Source: Arcticibacter sp045629565
GTDB lineage: Bacteria; Bacteroidota; Bacteroidia; Sphingobacteriales; Sphingobacteriaceae
Assembly: GCF_045629565.1 (NCBI RefSeq)
Contig: NZ_JAZQRL010000100.1
Location: 184,823-248,822, forward strand
Length of the DNA stretch: 64,000 nt
Direction: 5' to 3'
Notes under the pieces: generated by a model
Databases searched by the model: none
Told to the model about the DNA's origin: nothing
Seen by the model: the letters and a program-made list of their open reading frames with translations, nothing else
Part shown: piece by piece, positions 42,407 through 51,645 of the stretch
Layout: every line of letters starts with the position of its first letter
Position numbering within the stretch: the first letter of the stretch is position 1
Position numbers and translations under genes: made by a program

Positions 42407-43808
42407 AAAAAGATATCTATTTCTGCTTATGCTGATGTTCTCTTTTACGTCATGCATTATTTCGCAGAACCTTCCCGTCCCCAACAATACACTCCCTGCA
42501 AGTTATAGGGGGGCGGCATTAACTGATACAGGCAGTATCGCTACACTGAAATATGCTGATTTTTTCCAAGACAGATCCATGATAGATTTGATCGACAGTG
42601 CGGTAGCTAATAATTACGATATGCAGATAGCGCTGAAAAACATTGACGCAGCTGCACTATTGTTCCGTCAATCAAAACTTGGAAATTTGCCTACACTTAG
42701 TCTGAATATTTCAGCTAATTCAAACAGACCTTCAGATAATAGTTTAAATGGATTGACAATAAATCAATTTGCTGGTACCACTCATGTGGAAGACTACAAT
42801 GCATCAGCTAGTTTGAGCTGGGAGGCCGACATATGGAAAAAGATATCCAACCAGAAAAATGTGGCAGGGGCTGCGTACCTACAGTCGGAGGAAGCAAGAA
42901 AAGCTGTTCAAACCAGACTTGTTTCAGATATTGCTATTGGATTCTACAACCTTATTATGCTTGATACCCAATTAGCTATCGCGAAAAAGAATCTGGCATT
43001 AAATGACACCACCCTCAATATAATCAGGCTTCAATTCAATTCAGGGCAGGTTACTTCACTTGCTATCCAGCAGGCAGAAGCGCAGCGGCAAGTTGCAGCT
43101 GGCCTTGTTCCTCAACTGGAGCAGTATATTGCACTTCAGGAAAATGCACTCAGCATCCTTACCGGTGTATTTCCAGGCACTATCAGAAGACAGGCGAAGC
43201 TGAATAGTATTGCTGTAAATAACAGTTTATCGGCTGGCATTCCTTCAGAGATGCTGTCTCTCCGCCCAGATGTCAGATCTGCAGAACTGGAGCTGCAAAA
43301 GGCTAACGCTCGGGTCGGTATTTCCCGTGCCAATATGTATCCTTCTTTGACTATTTCCGCATCTGGCGGCTTGAACGCCTTCAAGGCCAGTGAATGGTTT
43401 AATATCCCGGGATCTTTGTTTGGAATAGTTGCCGGGGGGATAACTCAGCCTGTGTTCCAGAGAAGACAGTTGAGAACGCAATATGAACTCGCAGCAATTG
43501 ATCGGGAAAAGTCTGTACTTCAATTTAGATCTACAGTGCTCCATGCGGTCAGCGAGGTTGCAGACGAACTAACGAAGATTCGTAAGCTCGACCAGCAATA
43601 TGCTATTTCGGACAGCCGGGTCAAAATAGTACAGGAAGGGCTACGCAATGCCAATTTGCTCTTTAAGAGTGGACTGGCTAATTACCTTGAAGTTGTTACC
43701 GCACAAGCAAACGCGTTGCAAAGCGAGCTCGATTTAACCGCCATAAAAACTGCCCAGCTCAACGCGAATGTGGGTCTTTACCGCACCTTGGGAGGAGGAT
43801 GGAAATGA
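42384..43808 (+). CDS. RND outer membrane factor (TolC/NodT type lipoprotein)
   Basis: A 474-residue outer membrane channel. The second ATG at 42390 is an equally good start. The signal ends with LMFSFTSC, a lipobox, as in NodT-type factors. It carries two OEP repeats: YDMQIALKNIDAAALLFRQSKLGNLPTLSLNISAN and LRPDVRSAELELQKANARVGISRANMYPSLTISASGG (near 288-325), and ends with the usual QSELDLTAIKTAQLNANVGLYRTLGGGWK. It forms the trimeric exit duct for the pump. It overlaps the pump gene by 23 nt and a small gene by 4 nt, so the operon is continuous. Confidence 0.93.
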   Translation: MIMQPQFKKRYLFLLMLMFSFTSCIISQNLPVPNNTLPASYRGAALTDTGSIATLKYADFFQDRSMIDLIDSAVANNYDMQIALKNIDAAALLFRQSKLGNLPTLSLNISANSNRPSDNSLNGLTINQFAGTTHVEDYNASASLSWEADIWKKISNQKNVAGAAYLQSEEARKAVQTRLVSDIAIGFYNLIMLDTQLAIAKKNLALNDTTLNIIRLQFNSGQVTSLAIQQAEAQRQVAAGLVPQLEQYIALQENALSILTGVFPGTIRRQAKLNSIAVNNSLSAGIPSEMLSLRPDVRSAELELQKANARVGISRANMYPSLTISASGGLNAFKASEWFNIPGSLFGIVAGGITQPVFQRRQLRTQYELAAIDREKSVLQFRSTVLHAVSEVADELTKIRKLDQQYAISDSRVKIVQEGLRNANLLFKSGLANYLEVVTAQANALQSELDLTAIKTAQLNANVGLYRTLGGGWK

Positions 43809-44050
43809 ATAATGACAGGCATAGCCACTGGGATAGTATTTTGATTTACAGAACGTCCGTACGTAATGATAAAGAAAAGCTAAAAGTTGCAGACAAACTC
43901 AATTATCTGGTTGGGGAAAATAACTGGACGATCGATCTTGAGGACGAGGATAAAGTACTCCGAGTAGTATGTAATCGTGAACTAGCCAAAGAAATTGAAC
44001 AGGTTTTTGCCGCATACCGATACAGATGCGAGTCAATGCCATATTGGTAA
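43805..44050 (+). CDS. Small soluble protein at the end of the efflux operon
   Basis: About 81 residues from the ATG at 43805, which overlaps the channel gene stop as ATGA; the ATG at 43799 is the alternative. The sequence is polar with no signal or membrane segment: SILIYRTSVRNDKEKLKVADKLNYL, then NNWTIDLEDEDKVLRVVCNRELAKEIEQVFAAY. The order of strand, helix, strand, strand and helix suggests a ferredoxin-like fold resembling heavy-metal-associated domains, but the CxxC metal motif is absent. I recall similar small proteins in other Bacteroidota without function. Its coupling to the pump genes suggests a role linked to efflux or to the sensing of its substrate. Confidence 0.65.
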   Translation: MNNDRHSHWDSILIYRTSVRNDKEKLKVADKLNYLVGENNWTIDLEDEDKVLRVVCNRELAKEIEQVFAAYRYRCESMPYW

Positions 44051-44095
44051 GTGATCAAATTCGGGAGGAACTGCTTGAGCGGTCCCTCCTGGATT

Positions 44096-44455
44096 CTACA
44101 TTTCCTTCCGCTGGGTCAGAAGGCCTCCTATGACTATTCCAGAAAGGCCGATCACCAGAAATGTGTTTCGTGCAGCCGCATTTTCAGAAAATTTACCTAG
44201 CCAGGGAGCCAGCAATGATACGGCTCCCAATGCGATGTCTGCATCCAAGTGCGCTTTAAACGGCATGTATTTAAAGAGTCCCCACTCCGATCGGGTAACC
44301 AACGCGGAACCAAGCATAGCGGCTGCCATCAGGCGGGCCAGGGTCGCTGGTCTTTTGTCATTTTTGAAGTGCAGAAGCTCCGGAGCCAGTGCAGTCAAGG
44401 GAATATACGTCCAATCGGCAATTCCATGTGCTTTTCTCGAAATAGGTCGTTTCAT
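44096..44455 (-). CDS. Small membrane protein, family not recognised
   Basis: A 119-residue protein with three or four short hydrophobic helices (WTYIPLTALAPELL, ARLMAAAMLGSALV, DADIALGAVSLLAPWLG, FLVIGLSGIVIGGLL). The repeated pattern of a helix with conserved W, P and a charged turn resembles SPW-repeat membrane proteins of Bacteroidota. There is no catalytic motif. It is divergent from the DUF1543 gene with about 160 nt between the starts. It is probably an inner-membrane protein; nothing links it firmly to a pathway. Confidence 0.6.
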   Translation of the reverse strand: MKRPISRKAHGIADWTYIPLTALAPELLHFKNDKRPATLARLMAAAMLGSALVTRSEWGLFKYMPFKAHLDADIALGAVSLLAPWLGKFSENAAARNTFLVIGLSGIVIGGLLTQRKEM

Positions 44456-44618
44456 AATAGATGTTTTAAATAGATATCTATCAAAACGTGAGGGCTGTCA
44501 GATTGATTTATTTTCTTTCAAAATGATCTCTTTGTAGCCCTAAGTGTCGCTACATTTCAGATATTTGTCCAACTAAATACTCAAAAAATACAATTTGGAA
44601 TCTACACTGAACCTTTAC

Positions 44619-45167
44619 ATGTTATTACTTGGTTGTAAACCAAAGGGCAGACATACCGAACAACATGATATATTTTTTGCCATAGGAGATAGTCTGAAAG
44701 CCCTTATTCCTGATATCCATCTTTTCTGGCCGGAGGCGGAGGGAGTGCTTCATATAGATGCCTGGCGTGAGGTTAAACAGGTTGGCTCATATAGCATCGC
44801 AGTAGTACCTCGTGCTAGCATCACGAAGCATGAGGATGCAAGCCACTTGTTTTTTGTCAATCTTGGCGGGTACCAGAAAGGCCTTTTTGACGAGCCTCAC
44901 TTCAAGGTACTAACAGTACAAAAAGATATGGCAGCTGCTATAGCTGAAGCTAAGAAGACCTCGTTCTACAGAGAAACCCAATTTCCAGGAGCCAACTCAC
45001 ATATAGATGATAAATACGGACTGGACGTAGACGATATCTATGATGTTGAAGACATACTTCCTCAATACCAAAGAGAAAAATATGCCTTGAAAATCGCAGA
45101 ATGCAATTCACTTATTCAGGATGAATACCATCTGGGATATTTCAAATTAAACAAACTTCCCGGCTAA
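44619..45167 (+). CDS. DUF1543 protein
   Basis: About 182 residues from the ATG at 44619 (MLLLGCKPKGRHTEQHD); a TTG at 44595 is in frame but unlikely. The GRHTEQHDIFFAIGDSL stretch near residues 8-25 and the later FFVNLGGYQKGLFDEPHF mark the DUF1543 family. It repeats a similar unit: VNLGGYQKGLFDEPHFK echoes the beginning. The HTEQHD His/Glu cluster may bind a metal, but no function is known. The last third (DDKYGLDVDDIYDVEDILPQYQREKYAL) is acidic and family-typical. It is cytoplasmic and a single gene. Confidence 0.8.
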   Translation: MLLLGCKPKGRHTEQHDIFFAIGDSLKALIPDIHLFWPEAEGVLHIDAWREVKQVGSYSIAVVPRASITKHEDASHLFFVNLGGYQKGLFDEPHFKVLTVQKDMAAAIAEAKKTSFYRETQFPGANSHIDDKYGLDVDDIYDVEDILPQYQREKYALKIAECNSLIQDEYHLGYFKLNKLPG

Positions 45168-45244
45168 ACTCCTTTGGGAAATTTGATCTGATGCTCTTTG
45201 TTTTCCCGGATAACTTGTATGTTTATCAAAAAACACATGAAGAT

Positions 45245-45787
45245 ATGAAGTTTGCAAAATCCAGTTTGCTCCCTGTAATTATTTCCCTTATAGCATTGAC
45301 AACCTTCCAGGCTTGTAAAACAAAGAAAGCGGGGATAGGTACCAATCCTTATGGCACCATCAAGGAAGAGCCCGAAGCCGAGAAGCCCGAAGCCCCAGCT
45401 CCTGAGCCGAAGAAAACTGAACCGGTAGCAGAGCCTGTTAAAGAAAGTCCGGATTTCAACTTCCGAAATATCCAGTTCGAATTTAATTCGGTCGTACTGA
45501 AAACGGTCTCTTATCCGATTCTGGACAAGGCTGCAACAGAAATGAAAAAAGATGTGAACGTCAGATTTATCATAAACGGTCATTCATCAACTGAAGGATC
45601 CGCGGAACACAATATGTCTTTATCAAGAGATCGCGCCAATTCTGTTAAGACATACCTGGTAAACGCAGGTATAGGTGAATCCCGACTGACAACGAAAGGG
45701 TATGGAGAAACCAAGCCTATTACAAATAATGATACAGAAGAATCCCGCGCACTGAATCGCCGCGTGGAAATAGAAATCGCACCATAG
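45245..45787 (+). CDS. OmpA-family outer membrane lipoprotein
   Basis: About 180 residues from the ATG at 45245 (MKFAKSSLLPVIISLIALTTFQAC, a lipoprotein signal). A proline/glutamate-rich linker follows (EEPEAEKPEAPAPEPKK). The C-terminal OmpA domain starts near residue 75: IQFEFNSVVLKTVSYPILDKAA, INGHSSTEGSAEHNMSLSRDRANSVKTYL and LNRRVEIEI. The Asp and Arg that bind the diaminopimelate of peptidoglycan lie in the LSRDRA region. It is thus a small peptidoglycan-binding lipoprotein of Pal type, tying the outer membrane to the wall. A terminator follows directly. Confidence 0.87.
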   Translation: MKFAKSSLLPVIISLIALTTFQACKTKKAGIGTNPYGTIKEEPEAEKPEAPAPEPKKTEPVAEPVKESPDFNFRNIQFEFNSVVLKTVSYPILDKAATEMKKDVNVRFIINGHSSTEGSAEHNMSLSRDRANSVKTYLVNAGIGESRLTTKGYGETKPITNNDTEESRALNRRVEIEIAP

Positions 45788-45796
45788 TACTACAGT

Positions 45797-45829
45797 CCAT
45801 AGGGTATCTATCCGGTACCCTATGGTTTT
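45797..45829. terminator. Terminator after the OmpA lipoprotein gene
   Basis: A 10-bp perfect stem CCATAGGGTA / TACCCTATGG with a 9-nt loop, followed by TTTTGATTTT on the plus strand. It overlaps the stop region of the convergent MFS gene, so it may serve both. Confidence 0.75.
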
Positions 45830-47097
45830 GATTTTCTTTCGTTAATATCGTTCAGGCCCAAAGGAACCAGTACTTTAGTTTTAAGATAAGTGGCGCTTAC
45901 CACCAATAGCGTCATTGTCCCACCGAAAACCACCGCAGGCACTGTCCCCATAAGTTTTGCCGTCAAGCCTGATTCGAAAGCACCAATTTCATTCGATGAG
46001 CCTATAAACATGGAGTTCACTGAAGACACCCGTCCGCGCATATCGTCAGGGGTCAGCAACTGCATGATAGTGGATCGTATAACAACGCTTACACTGTCGA
46101 ATACGCCCTCAAAAAACAGGAAGCCCAGCGTTAGATAGAAGTTTGTTGACAAGCCGTAGCAAATAATAGAGATCCCGAAACCGCTTACTGCAAATAATAG
46201 ATTTCTCCAGGGCTTGTTCATCGGCGAATGTCTTGCCATAACGAGCATCGTCAATACCGCACCCAGCGCAGGTGCCGCACGCATCATTCCAAATTGTTCA
46301 GCACCAACATGTAGCACTTCGCTGGCAATCACCGGAATTAGCGCAACTGCACCGCCAAAAAAGACCGAAAACATATCCAGGCTCATTGCCCCCAGCATCA
46401 TCTTGTTTCCCAGAACAAACCTGATTCCAACAGTCAGACTCTTGAGAATGTTCTCTTTAGGCATAAAAACGGGCGGCCTTTTCTTGATAAAAAGGATGCA
46501 GCAAAAGGCTGTTGCAATGAACGCAAGAATTAACAAAAAGGTGGCAGAAACCCCGGCATACGCATATACCAGACCTCCAAATGCGGGCCCGGCAATTGAT
46601 GCGATCTGAAAACCTGTGCTATTCCAGGTGGAAGAATTCGGATATAAGGAGCGAGGTATAATCATAGACATCAAAGAGAAGGTTGCCGGCCCCATGAACC
46701 CCCGGCATATACCAATGCAAAAGATCATTGCATAGATAATTCCTACAATGTGGCTGGTAACAAGTGTGGATGTCAGACCTGGTAGGGTAATAAGGTATAA
46801 CACCAGGGAACACGTGAACATCCCTGTCATGATAAGCTTCAGCAATTTTGTTTTTTCCGACTTGTCCGCTACATATCCCCCGTAAAGTGCAATGCTTATG
46901 GCGGGGATCGCTTCTGAAAGACCTATCATCCCCAGGGAAAGCGGATCTTTCGTCAGATGGTAGATATACCAGCCAATAACAACCGCTTGTATCTGATAGC
47001 CAAACGTCAGGAAAAAGCGCATCAGCAGATAGGCTCGAAATTCGGGGAAGCGCAATGCGGCGTAGGGATCATTTTTTTGGGTAGTATCAAGTTCCAT
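45820..47097 (-). CDS. MFS exporter (DHA3, enterobactin-exporter-like)
   Basis: About 425 residues from the ATG at 47097 (MELDTTQKNDPY); the frame is also open from 47124. It has twelve membrane segments, with the MFS-type loop-2 motif GGYVADKSEKTKLL and the start PYAALRFPEFRAYLLMRFFLTFGYQIQAVVIGWYIYHLT typical of DHA3/EntS-like proteins. These export siderophores, macrolides or other small molecules by proton antiport. It follows the NTF2-like gene by 42 nt on the same strand, so the two may be cotranscribed. Substrate unknown. Confidence 0.85.
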   Translation of the reverse strand: MELDTTQKNDPYAALRFPEFRAYLLMRFFLTFGYQIQAVVIGWYIYHLTKDPLSLGMIGLSEAIPAISIALYGGYVADKSEKTKLLKLIMTGMFTCSLVLYLITLPGLTSTLVTSHIVGIIYAMIFCIGICRGFMGPATFSLMSMIIPRSLYPNSSTWNSTGFQIASIAGPAFGGLVYAYAGVSATFLLILAFIATAFCCILFIKKRPPVFMPKENILKSLTVGIRFVLGNKMMLGAMSLDMFSVFFGGAVALIPVIASEVLHVGAEQFGMMRAAPALGAVLTMLVMARHSPMNKPWRNLLFAVSGFGISIICYGLSTNFYLTLGFLFFEGVFDSVSVVIRSTIMQLLTPDDMRGRVSSVNSMFIGSSNEIGAFESGLTAKLMGTVPAVVFGGTMTLLVVSATYLKTKVLVPLGLNDINERKSKP

Positions 47098-47139
47098 TAT
47101 ATTCGGTATATGAGACTGTAACACATGGCAAATAATATA

Positions 47140-47541
47140 TTAGTTGAGCGAGACATATAGCTCGCATTGCGTCATCCATTTTCCATTGACTTTTCTCCAC
47201 ATAGCCGAATAGTTCCCAAAAAAAGGATCTGTCTTATAGCTCCACTTTCCTTTTTCCCATGCATAGTCACCACTTTGAGCAATAATGATCTCATCAGGTG
47301 TCCTTTCGAAGACCGGATTACTGTGCGCAAACATATGGTTCCATTGTTCTACAATTTTCTTTTTCCCCCGGGTATGGCTTCCGTCTCCGGCTATTTGCAC
47401 GAAATTGTCTGACCAAAAGGCCGAAACCGCTTTTACATCCTTTTTAGCAATCGCCGCATTTGACAAATCTCTGGCCTGATGAATATAGACGACATCCTCG
47501 TTAGAAAAGTCGATAGAACTCATATTATTTATCGCACTCAT
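47140..47541 (-). CDS. SnoaL/NTF2-like protein (DUF4440)
   Basis: A 133-residue single-domain protein with an NTF2-like cone: DLSNAAIAKKDVKAVSAFWSDNFVQIAGDG in the helices, then GKKKIVEQWNHMF, SGDYAWEKGKWSYK and the final strands YSAMWRKVNGKWMTQCELYV. This matches DUF4440/SnoaL-like proteins, which can be isomerases, hydratases or simple binding proteins. No catalytic Asp-His pair can be named with confidence. It lacks a signal peptide and lies upstream of an MFS exporter on the same strand. Confidence 0.75.
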   Translation of the reverse strand: MSAINNMSSIDFSNEDVVYIHQARDLSNAAIAKKDVKAVSAFWSDNFVQIAGDGSHTRGKKKIVEQWNHMFAHSNPVFERTPDEIIIAQSGDYAWEKGKWSYKTDPFFGNYSAMWRKVNGKWMTQCELYVSLN

Positions 47542-47651
47542 ATAGTTTTCTTTAAATTTTATCCTGCTTCGTCACATTATTTGGAGTGTTGGTCACATAA
47601 AGTTTAGAGCCGCCGGATGCTGCACTATCATTGCGCTAAACGCCTCTGAAA

Positions 47652-50075
47652 ATGAAATTTATATCAGTAATCTCCTTCTTGTCCATTCTTGTATCACTCC
47701 ATACAAATGGCCACGCCCAGGAAAATGTAGTTAAAGGTAGAATAATTGATTCAATCACGAAGCAGCCACTTGACTTTGTTAACGTGTATTTGAAGAGCGA
47801 AAAGTACGGGCAAACCCGCAGCTCACAAAGTAAAGACGATGGATCGTTTCATTTCAGCAAACTCAATGCCGGGCATCACTCTTTTAAGCTTAGCTCAGTG
47901 GGCTATAAATCAAAAGAACTCGTCGCAAATATCAGCGGCGACAATGAAATCACCGATCTAGGATTGATATGCTTATCGCCAGAAAAGAATCAGCTAAAGG
48001 AAGTGACGGTGACAGGAGAGAAGCCGCTCATAAAACATGAAATCGATAGAATTTCCTATAACCTGGAAGCTGACCCCGACAGTCGTTCAAGCAGCCTTCT
48101 CGAAATGATCAAGAAAGTTCCATTGCTGTCTCTCGATGCTGACGATAACATCCAGCTGAAAGGCAATACCAGTTTTAAAATCTTAATCGACGGCCGCCCC
48201 TCAAGCATGCTGGAACGAAGTCCGAAAGATATACTCCGCAGCATTCCCGCTTCAACCATCAGGAAGATTGAAGTTATTACAAATCCACCAGCCAGATACG
48301 ATGGTGAAGGACTTGCTGGGATAATCAATATCGTCACGATAAAAAAAATGACTGATGGGTATAACGGTGGGTTATATAGTAGTAATCGCTTTCCGCTAGG
48401 AGGACCTGCAGCCGGGGGATCTTTAGGGATAAAGGCTGGTAAATTCGGAATTTCCGCCAACTCAGGAGCCAGTTTGTATCATAATCCATCTATTAAAGCT
48501 AATGTAAGCAGGTTAACGAGAGGGATTGATCAAGCGAATCTAACTCAGCAACAGGATCAGGAGCAAGAGACCCGTTCAGTTTATTTCGGTTTGGAATTGA
48601 GCTATGATCACGACACGCTTAATCTCATTACTGCCCAGTTTAATATAAATGGCAATGTGTCTGACAACCATGAAGTTCAGGAATCTGTAATGTCAAAAAT
48701 CGGTGAGGTCATCCAGGCATACAAACTTCGTAATGCTGGTGAGGGGAATGGTAACGGTACCGATGTATCTATGAATTATCAGCGTCAATTTAAAAACGAT
48801 AATAGCCGGCTTCTTACCTTCTCTTATCGGTACTATCTATTCAACGATCGTAGTGATAAGAGAATAAATATATCTGATCGCGTCTTTTATACCGCTCCCT
48901 CCATGTTGCAGACCAACAAAAGCAGATCCTATGAACAGACTTTACAGGCGGATTATGTACAGCGTCTTGGAGATATTAATGTCGAAGGTGGATTGAAGGT
49001 CATATCTCGAAGAAATACGAGCAGGTTCGGGTACGGTACTGTGGGCGGTACGGAGACAATGGAAGCTCATCCAGGTAGCTTAAATTTTTTTAACGACAGG
49101 CAAGAAATTCTCGCTTCTTACGGATCACTTCATTATGATTCCGGGAAATGGGGTATAAAGGCCGGATTACGTTTGGAACAGACGGACGTCGATGTCAAGT
49201 TTGTGTCAACCGATACAGACCTGAGTAAGTCCTATCTCAGCATGCTACCATCGGCCTCCCTTAAATACAAGATCAATGAGGCGAGTAGCATGACTATGGG
49301 TTACAGCAGGCGCATTCAAAGACCTGGAATATATCAACTTAATCCGTTTACAGACCGGTCAAATCCTGATTTTGAGATCAGTGGAAATCCGGAAATCAAA
49401 CCGGCGATGTACAATTCCTTAGAGCTAGGATTCAGCAGAACTAAGATGCTGTCTATATTTCTAAACCTCAGCTATATGTTTTCCAATTCCATGATCTTCC
49501 GAATATCAAGTTATGACCCTGTTTCGAAAGTTTCGAGAACTACCTACCGGAACACTGGGCAGACCAAACTTCCCGGTATTGATTACTCAATTAAATATCC
49601 CTTAACCGGTCGAACCACCATTACCCTGAACGGAAAGGTTGCTTACGGCATAATCAAGCGGAATGAAAACAGCCAGGAGCTAAAGCATGGAGGCCTGGTG
49701 TACAGATATTACGCCTCAGCTACACACAAAATTAGGGACAAATGGTATTTAAGTGCGGATGTACTGCTAAACGGCGGCAATCTAAGCGCTCAAGGCCAGT
49801 CAAACGCTTTCATCGTTACCTCTTTTAAAGCGGACCGGACGCTGATAAAGGACAAGCTGAGCATTTCAGCGATGGTAAGTAATCCATTCACCAAATTCCG
49901 GATTAACACGGTTGAAACCAGCTCGCCTGATTTTAACCAGACAAACGATAGCAGGATTTACTTTAGAGTTTTTAATTTTAGTGCTCATTACCGTTTCGGC
50001 ATGCTGAAGGATGCGATTAAAAAAGGTAAAAGAGGAATAAAAAACGATGACATCTCCGGAAATAGTGGCTTATAG
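47652..50075 (+). CDS. TonB-dependent receptor, OMP_b-brl type
   Basis: An 807-residue outer-membrane protein. It has a signal peptide (to about residue 23, NGHAQE). A carboxypeptidase-regulatory-like domain (VVKGRIIDSITKQPLDFVNVYLKSE) comes next. A plug follows with VTVTGEKPLIKHEIDRISYNLEADPDS and GLAGIINIVTIKK near 225. The long barrel has the YRRYQRPG-like YSRRIQRPGIYQLNPF (about 555) of the outer-membrane beta-barrel family. It differs from the SusC gene at 20 kb: it has no SusD partner. Members may transport siderophores, peptides or unknown ligands, or act in sensing. A LytS-type kinase and LytTR regulator follow by 30 nt, a frequent arrangement in Sphingobacteriaceae. Confidence 0.88.
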   Translation: MKFISVISFLSILVSLHTNGHAQENVVKGRIIDSITKQPLDFVNVYLKSEKYGQTRSSQSKDDGSFHFSKLNAGHHSFKLSSVGYKSKELVANISGDNEITDLGLICLSPEKNQLKEVTVTGEKPLIKHEIDRISYNLEADPDSRSSSLLEMIKKVPLLSLDADDNIQLKGNTSFKILIDGRPSSMLERSPKDILRSIPASTIRKIEVITNPPARYDGEGLAGIINIVTIKKMTDGYNGGLYSSNRFPLGGPAAGGSLGIKAGKFGISANSGASLYHNPSIKANVSRLTRGIDQANLTQQQDQEQETRSVYFGLELSYDHDTLNLITAQFNINGNVSDNHEVQESVMSKIGEVIQAYKLRNAGEGNGNGTDVSMNYQRQFKNDNSRLLTFSYRYYLFNDRSDKRINISDRVFYTAPSMLQTNKSRSYEQTLQADYVQRLGDINVEGGLKVISRRNTSRFGYGTVGGTETMEAHPGSLNFFNDRQEILASYGSLHYDSGKWGIKAGLRLEQTDVDVKFVSTDTDLSKSYLSMLPSASLKYKINEASSMTMGYSRRIQRPGIYQLNPFTDRSNPDFEISGNPEIKPAMYNSLELGFSRTKMLSIFLNLSYMFSNSMIFRISSYDPVSKVSRTTYRNTGQTKLPGIDYSIKYPLTGRTTITLNGKVAYGIIKRNENSQELKHGGLVYRYYASATHKIRDKWYLSADVLLNGGNLSAQGQSNAFIVTSFKADRTLIKDKLSISAMVSNPFTKFRINTVETSSPDFNQTNDSRIYFRVFNFSAHYRFGMLKDAIKKGKRGIKNDDISGNSGL

Positions 50076-50105
50076 TAGTATCAAGACTTGTTTATTTATA
50101 ACACA

Positions 50106-51644
50106 ATGAATTACTTTCAGTTAAGGCCATCCACTTTGGTGAAAATAGAATTCATATTGTCCACCTTGCTGTTTGTATTCGGACTGTTTTATCTGATTAC
50201 TACGGCAGTAAAAACCGATGGAACCTATGCCCTCCATTATGATCGTTATAAAATAGAGCAAACCCAGCTGCAGCTTAGTTACAATCAATATTATTTCATA
50301 CCCAGGTTGGTTCAGTATTTCGCGCTTTATGTCAGCTTCCTGATCCTGAATTTCAAGCTGGTGCCTAAACTGTTTTCCCAAACCCAGATACCTAAAAACG
50401 CCCTTCTGATTGCCTTCGTGCTGATGTCCTTATTTCTTACATTCGGCACACTGGACACATATCTGAAAAACTACCTGTTCTTACGGCATAGTACAGACGG
50501 CGAAGCTTACCGGGTAATCTTCACCAGCAGCTTTTTCCATATCGCCAGGTTGAGCTTTCTCTTTGGTTTTTATACCTTGATCAAGTACGCCTCCATTTAT
50601 CTCTATAACAATATGGATAAAATAGAGTCCAAATACAAAATGGTCACGAGGAACGGAGTCGCCGCACTTATCATATGGCTCGTCACCATATTGCTTCTAT
50701 TGCTAACTAACGCAGAGACCGGACCGTTTACCATTTGGCTCGTGACTGTTCCCTTTGGTATCTGTTTGTATTGGTATTCCTGTTACTCGCTGATCCCGGC
50801 ATCAATGAAAGACAAAAAACCCCTGTTATCATATTATTTAAAGGTTTTGGTCCTGGTACTTATTTCTGCGATACCATTATTCCTCGTAGTAAAGGGGATA
50901 TCGGAGCGCAGTAGTATTGTTTTCATGGTGCTCTTATTTCACATTCCCTTCCAGCTTATTGTCACAACACCGCTATCGTGGTATCTATATAGCCAGCAGC
51001 AGAAAAAGCAGCAGGAGATAGCGAATCTACAATCCGCGCTGGGACAGTCGAACGCTAACTATGACTTTCTACGTTCACAGATCAATCCTCACTTTCTCTT
51101 CAATGCTCTAAATACCATCTACGGCACAGCGCTACAGGAAAAGGCAGAGCGGACAAGCCTCGGAATAGAGCGCCTCGGTGACATGATGAGGTTTATGCTC
51201 CAGGAAAATATGCAGGAAAAAATCCCTCTTTCAAGAGAAATAGAATACCTGAACAACTACATAGAACTTCAGAAATTACGTACCGACACCAGTCCGCAGA
51301 TACTCATAACCTCTCAGATAGACGATTGGCCGCCACCGGCTGAGATAGCTCCAATGCTGCTCATTCCATTCGTAGAAAATGCCTTTAAACATGGCATTAG
51401 TTTGCGCGAACCTTCGCACATTGTAATCGTTTTGCAGTTTAAAGGAGATACCCTGTATTTTGATGTGACCAACAGCCTTCACCACAGGACAGACAGTGAC
51501 CCGGAAAGATACAGCAGTGGCGTAGGACTTAGCAATGTCAGACAGCGCCTTCAATTGCTCTACGAAGGACGCCATGAGCTGTTAATCAGGGAGTCCGCCA
51601 CCGAGTTCTTTGTTCATCTCACAATCCATCTTAATCAAGCATAG
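50106..51644 (+). CDS. LytS-type sensor histidine kinase
   Basis: About 512 residues from the ATG at 50106; a TTG at 50088 is in frame. The N-terminal half holds about eight membrane helices. After a coiled coil (SQQQKKQQEIANLQSALGQSN) comes the His_kinase domain with the box SQINPHFLFNALNTIYGTA (near residue 330), where the His after NP is phosphorylated. The HATPase part includes LIPFVENAFKHGI (N-box) and GVGLSNVRQRLQLLY. Kinases of this family pair with LytTR regulators; the next gene starts 1 nt after its stop. The 7-8 helix sensor part has no recognised ligand. Confidence 0.9.
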   Translation: MNYFQLRPSTLVKIEFILSTLLFVFGLFYLITTAVKTDGTYALHYDRYKIEQTQLQLSYNQYYFIPRLVQYFALYVSFLILNFKLVPKLFSQTQIPKNALLIAFVLMSLFLTFGTLDTYLKNYLFLRHSTDGEAYRVIFTSSFFHIARLSFLFGFYTLIKYASIYLYNNMDKIESKYKMVTRNGVAALIIWLVTILLLLLTNAETGPFTIWLVTVPFGICLYWYSCYSLIPASMKDKKPLLSYYLKVLVLVLISAIPLFLVVKGISERSSIVFMVLLFHIPFQLIVTTPLSWYLYSQQQKKQQEIANLQSALGQSNANYDFLRSQINPHFLFNALNTIYGTALQEKAERTSLGIERLGDMMRFMLQENMQEKIPLSREIEYLNNYIELQKLRTDTSPQILITSQIDDWPPPAEIAPMLLIPFVENAFKHGISLREPSHIVIVLQFKGDTLYFDVTNSLHHRTDSDPERYSSGVGLSNVRQRLQLLYEGRHELLIRESATEFFVHLTIHLNQA

Positions 51645-51645
51645 A

